Shown piece after piece: positions 42,102-51,635 of a stretch of DNA of 64,000 bases. The translations under genes were made by a program, and so were the position numbers. The stretch is from an uncultured Prevotella sp. (GTDB lineage Bacteria; Bacteroidota; Bacteroidia; Bacteroidales; Bacteroidaceae). The notes beneath the pieces are model-generated. The model was not told the origin of the DNA and made no database searches. It saw only the letters and a program-made list of their open reading frames with translations. The stretch's first letter is position 1. Every line of letters starts with the position of its first letter. The stretch is from the NCBI GenBank assembly GCA_944320105.1, contig CALUGA010000001.1:124001-188000 (forward strand), written 5' to 3'.

Positions 42102-42206
42102 ATATTCACCTTCGTGCTTCCCATGTGTCTTCCTCGTGTTTTCCAAGTTCATCTTCGTGCTTCCATGTGCCTTCCTCGTGCTTCCAACGTCACTCCCACG
42201 TATCAT

Positions 42207-42243
42207 AAAAAAGCGCGCGGGGATTTCTCCTCGCGCGCCTTTT
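42207..42243 (-). terminator. Terminator of the main PUL operon
   Basis: AAAAGGCGCGCGAGGA and TCCCCGCGCGCTTTTTT pair on the minus strand and end in a T-run, 24 nt past the beta-helix gene stop. Confidence 0.85.
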
Positions 42244-42266
42244 GTTCTATGAATGGGGTAGGTAGT

Positions 42267-44549
42267 TTACTTCACTACGTACTTCTTGCCGTTCTGGATG
42301 ATGAGGCCCTTGGTGCCCTTGGCCACCTTCATGCCCATGATGTTGTACATCGGGGCGTTCTCATCGAACTTCTGCTCATCGGTTGTTACCTCGCTGATGC
42401 CGGTGACTGCCTTGGAGGTGTTGCCGGTGATGAGGATGCTGCCGATGTACTCGAAGCCATCGGTAACATCGTAAACCTCGTGGTTGATTTCGCCATCGAT
42501 AACCATGCCGATGCCCTCGTCGGGAGTGCAGACAGGCTCGCTGGTGACGTCGCCATACACGCGTACCCATACTTTGTCCTTGCCATCGTTGGGCAGGTCG
42601 GCCTCAAGCTTCTTCCACTTGAGGTTTTCCAGCAGGTTGTCGGGTGCAAGCTCGCCAACCTTTGTCCATGTGGTGCTGTCGTTGGAGTACTCCATAATCT
42701 GGTTGCCCATGGCGTTGTTGTCGGAGCCTACGTAGCAGGACACGTGCAGGTCGGTGATGCCCTTGCAGGGGATGGCGAACACTGCCATGTCGCGCAACTC
42801 GCCCTTGGCTATGGCCGGTGTGCGGCGCGAGAGGATAGGCATGCGCAGCTCCTGCGGATCCTCGCCGAACTTCTCTGAGCGTGCCTGGAGCGTGCCGTTG
42901 TGGTAGTGGAACGGCGAATCCTGTGTGCCGGTTGCCAAAGTGGTGTCTACGGTAACGGCGTAAACCACGCTTTGGAAGCTCGGATCCATGTCGAGGTAAA
43001 CGTCGGCAGAGTAGGATGCGAGGTCGGCGTTCTTGGTGATGCCGTTGAGCGTAAAGGCAGAAACCACATTGCGGTTGTCGGTGAACTTGGCCGTGAGGTT
43101 GAGGTCGCCGGTGAGCGTCTCGGTGCGGCTCAGCTCCTGCACGCCGTCAGACCATCCCTCGAAGGTGTTGAGGTCGGTGAGGTAGTTGTTTGTGCCGTTG
43201 TTGAGGGTGATGGTGATTTCGTCGCCGAGGTAGTAGAGATCCCTTTCGGGCGAGATGGTGTACGAGATGTACGACGGGCCTTCGATGGCAACGTTGACTG
43301 CTGCCGGGGTGGGGAACTCGTCAACGTAAGCGATGGACGGGCCGATGTATGTGGCACCAAGGTCTGTGCCACCCATGCCAACGGGGTCTGTGGCATCGTA
43401 CCTGCCTGCGGTGTACCAAGGATTGGTCTTCAGCATGTTGTAGAGGTTGTGGCTGGGGTCTTGGAAAGTTGCACCAGTGGCCCAAGAGAAATCGGTAACG
43501 CTGCTGAGGGCGATGTTGTCATCGGTGATGCCGTCACCCCATATAAGATTGGTCGCGCCATCTTCCAGACCCAACAGGTACATCTGCAGTTCGGTGAGAG
43601 GCATGTAGCTCTCGTTGTCTATCACGTTGTTGCGGGCAAGAACCATTGCACCGACTGCGTTGGTGATCTTCGTGGCGGTGTAGCTGTCGAAGATGTTGTA
43701 GCCGGCCTTGGGGCCTGCAAAGATGTTGTTGTAGATGAAGAACTGCGATCCGGGGGCGATGTTGGCGCCGGCGCCGAGCACAGTGAAGCCGCCACTGTGC
43801 ATCTCCTTGTTCTCGCCAACGAGCACCATGTTGTTTTGGAATATAACCTGAGTCTGGGCTTCATTCTTGTCGCGGGTCTCCCACAAGCCCTTGCTGTAGG
43901 GCATATTGTAGAAGATGTTGTCCTTGATGATGAACTTTGCCAACGGCATGAACGTGCGGAAGGTAGACCAGTTGTCGCCGGAAGCCTGAGCCTGGCCATG
44001 AATCTTGCACTCCTTTACCTCGATGCAGTGGATTCGCATGTCAGCGCGTTTAAGGCCGTCTGTTTGTTTGTCACCATCGAAGCGGAGCACAGAGCGAACG
44101 TTGTCGTGGATGTCGCAGCGGCGCAGTGCCACGGTGTCGATGAACACAGAGCGGCGGTTGTCGATTACATACGAGCCAGTGCCAACGATGTTGAGGTTCT
44201 CAAGGATTACAGATGAACCCTTGCCTTGTCCTACCTCCACCTTGGGGGCATCGGCTGCCCACTCAAAGGCGATTTGGAGCTGGGGCATGAGGTCGAAGTC
44301 GCGCTGGTTGCTCCTGATGATGAGCTTGCCCTTTGTCATGGTAGGCTTGAGCTTGCCCACGCTTACTACCGTTGAGGGATCCCAATCGCAGATGATTTCG
44401 TAGGTCTCACCCTCCTGGCCTGAGCCGATGGAGTTGAACCTGTCCTTGAACTCACTAGCATCGGTGACCACGTGTGACCAGCTTTCCGCGAACGATGCCG
44501 CGGGAGCCAGCAGCATGGCTGCAAGAGCCATTGAAGTAAGTCTTTTCAT
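42267..44549 (-). CDS. Secreted beta-helix protein (DUF4957/DUF5123-like) with type IX-like tail
   Basis: A 760-aa protein with a signal peptide (KRLTSMALAAMLLAPAASFA). Residues ~25-400 show right-handed beta-helix rungs (GKLIIRSNQRDF, SSVILENLNIVGTGSYVI, FIIKDNIFYNM, QFFIYNNIFAG), like the DUF4957/DUF5123 proteins next to SusD in pectin PULs. The later part has beta-sandwich repeats. It ends TGISEV...MYNIMGMKVAKGTKGLIIQNGKKYVVK. It may bind or cut pectin at the surface; catalytic residues are not assigned. It follows SusD after a 160-nt gap with a hairpin. Confidence 0.75.
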   Translation of the reverse strand: MKRLTSMALAAMLLAPAASFAESWSHVVTDASEFKDRFNSIGSGQEGETYEIICDWDPSTVVSVGKLKPTMTKGKLIIRSNQRDFDLMPQLQIAFEWAADAPKVEVGQGKGSSVILENLNIVGTGSYVIDNRRSVFIDTVALRRCDIHDNVRSVLRFDGDKQTDGLKRADMRIHCIEVKECKIHGQAQASGDNWSTFRTFMPLAKFIIKDNIFYNMPYSKGLWETRDKNEAQTQVIFQNNMVLVGENKEMHSGGFTVLGAGANIAPGSQFFIYNNIFAGPKAGYNIFDSYTATKITNAVGAMVLARNNVIDNESYMPLTELQMYLLGLEDGATNLIWGDGITDDNIALSSVTDFSWATGATFQDPSHNLYNMLKTNPWYTAGRYDATDPVGMGGTDLGATYIGPSIAYVDEFPTPAAVNVAIEGPSYISYTISPERDLYYLGDEITITLNNGTNNYLTDLNTFEGWSDGVQELSRTETLTGDLNLTAKFTDNRNVVSAFTLNGITKNADLASYSADVYLDMDPSFQSVVYAVTVDTTLATGTQDSPFHYHNGTLQARSEKFGEDPQELRMPILSRRTPAIAKGELRDMAVFAIPCKGITDLHVSCYVGSDNNAMGNQIMEYSNDSTTWTKVGELAPDNLLENLKWKKLEADLPNDGKDKVWVRVYGDVTSEPVCTPDEGIGMVIDGEINHEVYDVTDGFEYIGSILITGNTSKAVTGISEVTTDEQKFDENAPMYNIMGMKVAKGTKGLIIQNGKKYVVK

Positions 44550-44612
44550 TGCTTTGAATTTTAAGTTGGTTGATTAATGTTGGTTATGTTTGTTCTCGCT
44601 TGTCCGGTAGGC

Positions 44613-44644
44613 CGGGGCTTGCTGCCCTTGGGCGGCAAGCCCCG
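44613..44644 (-). promoter_or_regulatory. Intercistronic hairpin between SusD and beta-helix genes
   Basis: A perfect 10-bp stem CGGGGCTTGC/GCAAGCCCCG with no T-tract in the longest gap of the operon. It may set mRNA processing or stability so SusC/SusD and the downstream gene are expressed at different levels. Confidence 0.5.
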
Positions 44645-44709
44645 CTGTGCGGATTTTCATTTAGCTTTCATTGTAGATTCACCCTTGTGTAGTTGGGCGT
44701 GCGTTAGCT

Positions 44710-46563
44710 TTACTCTACGCTTTGGTTGCCAGCCTGTGCGCTACTGATGCCGTTGAGCTGCCAATGGATGAAGTAGCCCTGGCTCTTGATGGCGCTTTCC
44801 ACCCTCTGGGCGCGACCCGAGGCTGAGTACTTGGGTGCGAGGCGGACGGCCACGCTGTCGCGGGCTTTCTCCTGGCTACCGTTGCGGTAGGCACTGTTGG
44901 CATAGCGCTCGGCTATCTTGCACATATAGCTGTACGACTTGCCCTCGGCCATGTATTCCTTGAGGTTCTCGTCGGCTATGGCCCAGTCGTACATCTCCTT
45001 GAGCTGGTCCTCGGTGTAGGTGCTCCAGTCGTCGTCGGAGGGGCGGGGTAGGTCGTGGATGGTACCTGCTGCCGTGCCTGCTATGCCGAGGTTGCCGTAG
45101 CCACCGCTGCTTGCCTCAACCCATGGGTTGTAGCGGTAGTCCCATGTGGGGTCGTCGGTAGGCACCTTCTTGTCGGGGAAGCGTGTGCTGAGACCTTGGT
45201 TGAGAATCCAGTAGGCATTCTCAAAATTGCCCAGGTGGGTTTCTGCCTCTGCGAGGAGGAAGTGGAGGTCGTGGCTGCGGAAGAGCGGTATGGTAGGCTC
45301 AATCTTGAAAATGTCTTCGTTGTTGAGGTACTCGTAGGCACGGGTGGTGAAGTTGTAGCCGTAGTAGTACTTGCTTACGCAGCGTTGGCCGGCGAGGTTG
45401 CGCATAGTCCATCCCTGGGTGAAGCCGCGGATATCGCTCTCGTTATAGAGGTCTACCCCGTAGTCTGACGGGCGGAGGTAGTACGACTCTGCGTCGGGGT
45501 ATTCGGGGCAGAAGTACTGCACGATGCGGTTGCGCTGGTTGTTGTCGTAGTCGTACATCACGCCGCAGAGCAGCTGCGTCATGAGGCCCACGCGGTCGCT
45601 GTAGAAGATGTTCTGGTAGGCTCCGTAGTTGTCGCTCTGCATCTTCTTGTTGAGCTGGTAGATGTCTGACGTGCCTTGCAGGTCGGCATTGGTGAGGAGG
45701 TTTGCCGCACGCTCGTTGGTGCCGGTGAGGTAGTCGTACATGAACTGCAGGAGGTTGTTGCGTATCCACTGCCAGTCGGCCTGTGCCGATGCCTCATCTA
45801 CATAGCTGGCGCGCCACGAGCGGAACTCGGCGTTGAGAACGAGGGCTGGCGGAACGAGGAATTCCCAGTAGCGGTAGAGCGAGGCGTCTTGCTCCTCTTC
45901 GTCTATCCACTTGTACCAGCTCACGTCAAGGTCGCCAGCCACGTGTATGCCGTCGATGGTCATGCCGTTCTCAAGCAGGGCGATGGCGCGGTCGGCAAGC
46001 TCCTTCATGTTGCAGTGGGTGAAGACGGAGGCATCGTTTAGGTCTTTCTTCTCGGTGAGTGGGTCGTCGAACCAGTAAGCCTCGCCATAGATCTTGCCGA
46101 GCATGAGGTAGGCCCATGCCTTGATGCGCATGGCGCTGCTGACGAGCGCGGGGAAGTTCTGCTCGGCTATCTCGGTCATGCCGCCCACGTTGCGGTGGTA
46201 GGCCTCCATCTTGGCGAAGTAGTCGTTGCAGGCCACGATCACGGCGTAGTAGCACGTCGGGTCGGCGTATGGGTTGCCGTCGGTCTCGTCGTAGTTGTAG
46301 ATGGCCTTGAGGTTTGTGGGGGCGTTGTCGGTGGTTTCGAGCAGAGGACCGCGTGTGTCGGTGAGGAAGATGGCCTGGTCGGCAGCTTCCTGCATCCGGT
46401 TGAATATGCCGAGGAAGCCCTTGTACATCTCGTTTTCTTCTGCTATGTAGTCCTCCTCGTTGATGATGTTCTTCGGGTCGGTGTCGAAGTAGTCGTCGCA
46501 CGAGTTGAAAGCCGCAGTAGCCACGAGCAGGCCTAACGCCGGTATGATGTTTCTGATGTTCAT
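44710..46563 (-). CDS. SusD-like outer-membrane glycan-binding lipoprotein (pair 1)
   Basis: A 617-aa SusD/RagB protein. MNIRNIIPALGLLVATAAFNSC ends in a lipobox Cys, and CDDYFDTDPKN is the classic start of SusD proteins. The TPR-like body includes SSAMRIKAWAYLMLGKIYGEAYWFD; the C-terminus has the QGYFIHWQLNG element. With the SusC gene 24 nt upstream it forms a lid-and-channel importer for pectin oligosaccharides. Confidence 0.93.
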   Translation of the reverse strand: MNIRNIIPALGLLVATAAFNSCDDYFDTDPKNIINEEDYIAEENEMYKGFLGIFNRMQEAADQAIFLTDTRGPLLETTDNAPTNLKAIYNYDETDGNPYADPTCYYAVIVACNDYFAKMEAYHRNVGGMTEIAEQNFPALVSSAMRIKAWAYLMLGKIYGEAYWFDDPLTEKKDLNDASVFTHCNMKELADRAIALLENGMTIDGIHVAGDLDVSWYKWIDEEEQDASLYRYWEFLVPPALVLNAEFRSWRASYVDEASAQADWQWIRNNLLQFMYDYLTGTNERAANLLTNADLQGTSDIYQLNKKMQSDNYGAYQNIFYSDRVGLMTQLLCGVMYDYDNNQRNRIVQYFCPEYPDAESYYLRPSDYGVDLYNESDIRGFTQGWTMRNLAGQRCVSKYYYGYNFTTRAYEYLNNEDIFKIEPTIPLFRSHDLHFLLAEAETHLGNFENAYWILNQGLSTRFPDKKVPTDDPTWDYRYNPWVEASSGGYGNLGIAGTAAGTIHDLPRPSDDDWSTYTEDQLKEMYDWAIADENLKEYMAEGKSYSYMCKIAERYANSAYRNGSQEKARDSVAVRLAPKYSASGRAQRVESAIKSQGYFIHWQLNGISSAQAGNQSVE

Positions 46564-46587
46564 AACGTTGCTGTTTAATGATGGTGG

Positions 46588-49500
46588 TTAGAAGTTGATG
46601 TTGAATCCAATCCTTACCGTGATGGGCAGCGGCATCTTGCTGTAGTCGAAGCCGCGCAGCTGCTCAGAGTAGGAGTAGGCGAACTCGGGGTCGTTGCCGA
46701 GGTACTTGGTGAGCGAGAAGAGGTTCTCGGCCGCCACGTAGATGTTGCCAGAGCGGATGAAGTTGAACAGCATGTCGAAGTTGTATGACAGCTTGACGCT
46801 GCGCAGCTTAAGGTAGTCGCCATCCTCTATCCAGCGGTCGGAGAAGATGTTGTTGCCAAGTGGGTCGCCGTAGTTTGCGCGTGGCATGGAAGTCTGCTGA
46901 CCCTCCACCTGCCAGCGGTTGAGCACTGCGGTGGACTGGTTGTAGAAGTTGTCCATCGACTCCAGCTCGCGGCGTGTGGCGTTGTATACCTTGGCACCCA
47001 CGGAGTAGGCGAAGTTGGCATCGAGCACGAAGCGGCGGTAGCGCACGGAGAGGTTGATGCCGCCGTAGAAGTCGGGCATGTTGCTGCCGAGGCTCACCTT
47101 GTCGTTCTCGTTGATGATGCCGTCGTTGTTTTGGTCAACGAAGCGTACATCGCCCGCCTGGTAGGCATCGCCGCTGCTGTTTACGAGCCCTGCCTGCTCG
47201 GCTTCGGCCGTGGTGGCGTAGATGCCGTTGGTCTGGTAGCCGTAGAACTCGTATGGGTCGGAGCCGACGGCCATTATCATCTCTGCATCGTCGTTGTTGT
47301 AGCCGGTGTACTCAATCACCATGCGCTGTGCGTCGCCGAGCGACTTGATGGTGCTGTTGGCCGTGGCTATGTTGGCGCCGAGCACTATATCCCAGTCCTT
47401 GGTGTGGAAGGCGTTTACGCGGAGCGATGCCTCTACGCCGCTGGTATTGATTGTACCGCAGTTCTCGTAGTAGTCATACGTGCCGTAGACTGCCGACACG
47501 TTGCTGTTGAGCAGCAGGTCGTAGGCGTGGTTGGTGAAGTAGGTGAAGCCGATGTTGAGCTTGTTGGCGAAGAGGGCGAGGTCGAGGCCCACGTCGAGCT
47601 GTGTCTTCTTCTCCCACTCAAGCTTGGTGTTGGGCATGTTGGAGCGGTTGATGGATCCAATGCCGAAGAAGTTGCCGCCCACGTAGTAGTTCTTGCCATA
47701 GTTGGCGGAGAAGCGGCTGTTGCCCGTGAGGCTTCCTTCTACCGACACGTTGAGCTTGTTGACCCATGAGGGCAGCACGCCGAGGTTGGCCACCATGAAC
47801 GTTACGCCGGCAGAGGGGAAGAAGCCCCAACGGGGGGCGTCAACGCCTGATACGCTCGTTCCGTCGAGGGCCAGGCCCACGGCTCCACGCACGATGTTGT
47901 TGTAGGTGTAGTCGGCGTGGAGGTTGAAGCCCATGTAGTTCCACTCGGTGAGGCTTCCGAAGCTGCTCTTGGCGTCGGTGGTGTTGTCCATCGTCTGGTA
48001 ATCGTCGCTGGCGGTGTTGTAACCCTCCGATATGTCTACCTCGTAGTCCTTCATTATCATGCGGGCAGAGGCGAACACGTTGAGGTCATGCACGCGGTTG
48101 AAGATGCGGCTGTACTTGCCTTGCAATGTGAACGTGTTGACATCGAGTATGGAAACGCCGTTTGCCACCTTGTTGCGGCCCGTGCCGTAGATCTGGGGCA
48201 TGATGGCGTTGTCGGTCATGCCGGGTATGAACAGAGTCTCCTCGGTGTAGTTGTAGTAGAGGTTGGCCATGGCCGTGAGCGTGAGGTAATCGTTCCAGCG
48301 GAAGTTCAGTCCTATCTGGGTGTTCACGTCGTAGATCTTGTCCTTTGCTGCGAGCGTTGAGACGATAGCCTCAGGGTTGCTCACGTTATCGTATGCATAC
48401 ATTGGGTTCGACGAGGTGTTCCAGAAGTCATAGGAAGCGAGGTTGCCCAGCGTCATTCCGTTGGTCTGCTTCTCGTTGGCGCTTATGAGCGGCATGGAGT
48501 GGTAAGCGGCGAGCATTGGGTTGGTCTCCATGGCCATGCCCATGTTCTGCAGGTCGCTGGTGATGTAGGCCAGACCCACGTTGGTGAAGATGTCCACCTT
48601 GCGGCTGGCGAGCACGTCGGCACTGATGAGCGTGTGGAAGCGGTCGGTGCCGGTGCCGCGCAGCGTTCCCTGGTTGCCGGTGTAGCCGAACGAGATGTTG
48701 TACTTGGCTATCTCGTCGCCACCCTCAACGCGGAAGAGGTTCTCGGTGGTGAAGCCCGTGTGCTGGATGTCCTTCATCCACTTGGTGTCCTCGTTGAAGA
48801 GGTATGCCTGTGGGTAGCTGCCGTTCTGCAGGAAGGGATAGTCGGCGGTGAGGGCTTCCATGGTGGGGTAGCGTGTAAGGCCGATGTCCTTCATGTAGTT
48901 CTTGTATTGCGTGGAGTTGAGTACGGGCAGGCTCGACTGGCGGAGGTTGAACCCGTATGAGCCTGAGAAGGTCATGCGCGTCTCAAGGTTGTCCGAGGTG
49001 GCCTGCTGTGTCTCCACGAGTATCACGCCGTTGCTGCCTAATGAGCCGTACATGGCGGCGTCGGCGCCCTTTAGCACCGTGACGCTGCGTATGTCCTTGG
49101 GGTCGTAGCCGAAGAGGAGGTCGCGCGAGTAGCCATTGATTACTCCCGACACTTCCTGGCTGCCGAGGTATGGCACGCCGTTGATGACAATGAGGGGGTT
49201 GTTCTCGGCCACGAACGAGTGGATGCCTCGGATGTTCATGTATGAGCCTTCGCCGGGCATGCCGCTCTTCTCAATCACCTGGAGGCCGGCCACGCCGTCG
49301 CGCATGGCGGTGGCGAGGTCGAGCTTCTCGGTGAAGTCCTTGCTCTCAACCGACGACACCGACGAGGGCTTGCTGTTGTAGTCCATGCTTCCGTAGTAGG
49401 TGTTGGCAGTCTCGGAGTAGAGCCTTTCGCCAGTGGGTATGAGGGTGACGGTGACTTGCTTCTTGCGGAGGAAGCTCAGCGGCATCTCCTTGGTGTAGAA

Positions 49501-49728
49501 GCCTTCGGCCTTTATAGTAACCAGGGCGTTTTTCACTGCCGTGTTGAGGGCAAACTGGCCACGCTCGTCGGAGAGTGCCGTTACGCTGTCGCCCACGATG
49601 GAGATGATTGCGCCGCTGACGGGTTGCCCGTCGGTGCTCTTTATCATTGAGCGCACCTCGCCTTTCTGAGCCGTTGCCGTGGCTGCCATCATGAGGCAGG
49701 ATGCTACCAATATATAGACTTTCTTCAT
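46588..49728 (-). CDS. SusC-like TonB-dependent transporter (pair 1)
   Basis: A 1046-aa outer-membrane protein: signal peptide (MKKVYILVASCLMMAATATA), carboxypeptidase-regulatory-like domain (~25-105), plug with AMRDGVAGLQVIEKSG, NIRGIHSF, PLIVINGVPY and GADAAMYGSLGSNGVILVET, then a beta-barrel ending in LPITVRIGFNINF. It imports oligosaccharides bound by the SusD encoded next. It starts 11 nt after the FAS1 gene. Confidence 0.95.
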   Translation of the reverse strand: MKKVYILVASCLMMAATATAQKGEVRSMIKSTDGQPVSGAIISIVGDSVTALSDERGQFALNTAVKNALVTIKAEGFYTKEMPLSFLRKKQVTVTLIPTGERLYSETANTYYGSMDYNSKPSSVSSVESKDFTEKLDLATAMRDGVAGLQVIEKSGMPGEGSYMNIRGIHSFVAENNPLIVINGVPYLGSQEVSGVINGYSRDLLFGYDPKDIRSVTVLKGADAAMYGSLGSNGVILVETQQATSDNLETRMTFSGSYGFNLRQSSLPVLNSTQYKNYMKDIGLTRYPTMEALTADYPFLQNGSYPQAYLFNEDTKWMKDIQHTGFTTENLFRVEGGDEIAKYNISFGYTGNQGTLRGTGTDRFHTLISADVLASRKVDIFTNVGLAYITSDLQNMGMAMETNPMLAAYHSMPLISANEKQTNGMTLGNLASYDFWNTSSNPMYAYDNVSNPEAIVSTLAAKDKIYDVNTQIGLNFRWNDYLTLTAMANLYYNYTEETLFIPGMTDNAIMPQIYGTGRNKVANGVSILDVNTFTLQGKYSRIFNRVHDLNVFASARMIMKDYEVDISEGYNTASDDYQTMDNTTDAKSSFGSLTEWNYMGFNLHADYTYNNIVRGAVGLALDGTSVSGVDAPRWGFFPSAGVTFMVANLGVLPSWVNKLNVSVEGSLTGNSRFSANYGKNYYVGGNFFGIGSINRSNMPNTKLEWEKKTQLDVGLDLALFANKLNIGFTYFTNHAYDLLLNSNVSAVYGTYDYYENCGTINTSGVEASLRVNAFHTKDWDIVLGANIATANSTIKSLGDAQRMVIEYTGYNNDDAEMIMAVGSDPYEFYGYQTNGIYATTAEAEQAGLVNSSGDAYQAGDVRFVDQNNDGIINENDKVSLGSNMPDFYGGINLSVRYRRFVLDANFAYSVGAKVYNATRRELESMDNFYNQSTAVLNRWQVEGQQTSMPRANYGDPLGNNIFSDRWIEDGDYLKLRSVKLSYNFDMLFNFIRSGNIYVAAENLFSLTKYLGNDPEFAYSYSEQLRGFDYSKMPLPITVRIGFNINF

Positions 49729-49739
49729 GTTCTTAGGTG

Positions 49740-51590
49740 TTAATAGTTATTGTGAGTGGGGCGCAGGCACCAGTGATACATCATCAGCTGGTTCACGTTG
49801 TTCTTGTCGCGGTTGAGCACTGCGCCGCTATCGAGCGCTGCCTTGTAGATGCGGGCCATGTCGGTAGACTCTACGGTGATGTGGAAGTTTCCTGACTTCT
49901 CCAATGTCACCACGCCCACGGTGTAGCCGTCGGTGTCGTAGGCGATGGCCTTGTCGTTGAGTTTCTGCCAGTAGTCTACGTCGAAGCCCTCGGGGTAGGC
50001 CACGCCGGTCTCCTCGCCGTAGTGAGGCACAGGGCTGGCCGCGCCGCGGTCGAAGTGGAAGTCGGAGCCGGTGGCGTGCATGTTCATGTCCTTGACGAGC
50101 CAGCGGTCGTTGAACGCTATGCTCAGCGAGTAGAGCAGTGAGTGCTTGAAGCCCATGCGCAGGTAGTATTCGCCTGCGGGCAGGTGGCACTCGTGAACTC
50201 TATTGTCATTGCTGACTACTATCCCGTCGTAGTCTACGCTGCACGTTGCGCCGTTCTCCATGGCCGACTCGCTCGGGATGGCGGTGAGCACATTATACAA
50301 GATGCTGGGCCATTGCGAGTTTGTGGTAACTGTTCCACCTGTGTTGGCCACAAGGTCGAACTGCCCTTGTGCGTCGTTGACAACTAATGGGTCTACCCAG
50401 TTTGTCCAACGGAAGTATGTGTTTTTTAGTTCTGGTTCTTTATCCATGGCATTCCACAACTCGTAAAAGCGCGACTTCACGCGGTAGATTACGATGTGGT
50501 TGGGTATCTTGAAGTTGGTGCAGTAGTAGGCTACGCCGTTGCTCAGCGAAACGGGGTTGGCCGCGTCTACCGTCTGCACCGACGGGCGCCACCATGCTGC
50601 TTCCACGTCGTCGTAGGTGGTGAGGTCGGACGTTTCGTCCACTATCTCCTTGTAGCCCCCCACGCACTTGAAGTCGGGAGCACCTGCGCTCACAGCCGAA
50701 GGATCAAGGCGCTTGTCGGCGAAGCAGGCCTTCACTATCCATTCCTCAAACTTCTCGCGGTCGGCTTCGGTTGCCTCGCGGTTGAGCCAGAGCGGGATGC
50801 TATCCATGGCGGCCTTGACGGCGTTGTCGATGAGGGTGTTGTTGGGGATGAACATCGTGGTGGTGAAGCTCTCGCTCCTCATGTTCCACGTGGCTGTACC
50901 GTCTTCATCGTAACGATCCATGAGGGTGTTCTTGGTGACTATCACCGAGTCGTAGATGGTGCGGCCATCATCGGTAACTCCGATGGGCTGGCTGTTCTCA
51001 CGGTCGAAGTATGGGTAGTCGTATGATGTAACCAGCTCCTTGAAGCGCGAGTAGTCGTCGCCGAGCGACTTGAGCAGCTCGTAGGCCGACTGGCGCACGG
51101 GTATCGTGCCGTCTACATAGTAGATGTATCCGTTGGTGGTCTTCACTACCTTGGTTATTGCGTAGTCGTCGAGCTGCTTGCCGCCGTCATACACCCACAC
51201 GCTCTTGCCCGAGCGGGTGTTGATGTTAGAGCCGTCGGTGAGCTTCGATGGGTTTACGGCCATGTCGGCCACGCACTGCTCCGCGAAGGCTTTTTCGTCG
51301 GTTATCTTGCTTTCGTCATAGCGGTCGTCGGGGCACACGATGAACGTGTACTGCCCCTCGGCTCGCGTCGTTGTGTATATGTCGTTGCTCTTGAACAGCT
51401 CGTCCATCTTGTTCAAGTCGGCGGCACTGCCGATGTAGTCGGCCACACTGCCGTTGTAGATTACTACATCGCTGCCCTCGGCAAGGCTGATGCCCGACTC
51501 GTCGTAGTGGTCGTCCCAGTCGGACGAGCACGAGGCGGCCGTGAGGCACCCCACGAGCACTATCGGTAAAACTTTATATATTCTTTTCAT
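49740..51590 (-). CDS. FAS1-domain lipoprotein, third of three
   Basis: A 616-aa lipoprotein (VLVGCLTAASCSSDWDDHYDE; probable lipidated Cys in AASC). The N-terminal region (YIGSAADLNKMDELFKSNDIYTTTRAEGQYTFIVCPDD) is a fasciclin-like FAS1 fold, followed by a second FAS1-like part and a C-terminal jelly-roll region (HECHLPAGEYYLRMGFKHS). It sits between a FAS1 gene and SusC pair 1, in the slot where a surface glycan-binding protein is usual. Glycan binding is inferred. Confidence 0.8.
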   Translation of the reverse strand: MKRIYKVLPIVLVGCLTAASCSSDWDDHYDESGISLAEGSDVVIYNGSVADYIGSAADLNKMDELFKSNDIYTTTRAEGQYTFIVCPDDRYDESKITDEKAFAEQCVADMAVNPSKLTDGSNINTRSGKSVWVYDGGKQLDDYAITKVVKTTNGYIYYVDGTIPVRQSAYELLKSLGDDYSRFKELVTSYDYPYFDRENSQPIGVTDDGRTIYDSVIVTKNTLMDRYDEDGTATWNMRSESFTTTMFIPNNTLIDNAVKAAMDSIPLWLNREATEADREKFEEWIVKACFADKRLDPSAVSAGAPDFKCVGGYKEIVDETSDLTTYDDVEAAWWRPSVQTVDAANPVSLSNGVAYYCTNFKIPNHIVIYRVKSRFYELWNAMDKEPELKNTYFRWTNWVDPLVVNDAQGQFDLVANTGGTVTTNSQWPSILYNVLTAIPSESAMENGATCSVDYDGIVVSNDNRVHECHLPAGEYYLRMGFKHSLLYSLSIAFNDRWLVKDMNMHATGSDFHFDRGAASPVPHYGEETGVAYPEGFDVDYWQKLNDKAIAYDTDGYTVGVVTLEKSGNFHITVESTDMARIYKAALDSGAVLNRDKNNVNQLMMYHWCLRPTHNNY

Positions 51591-51635
51591 ATCGAACTTT
51601 TTTATTGATTAATCGTTTTCTCGCGTTATGTCTGC

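Noticed and set aside
41555..42252. Paired small proteins in the 41.5-42.2 kb gap
   Set aside because: They are the same repeat-derived peptide in two direct copies on both strands, without promoter or family support.
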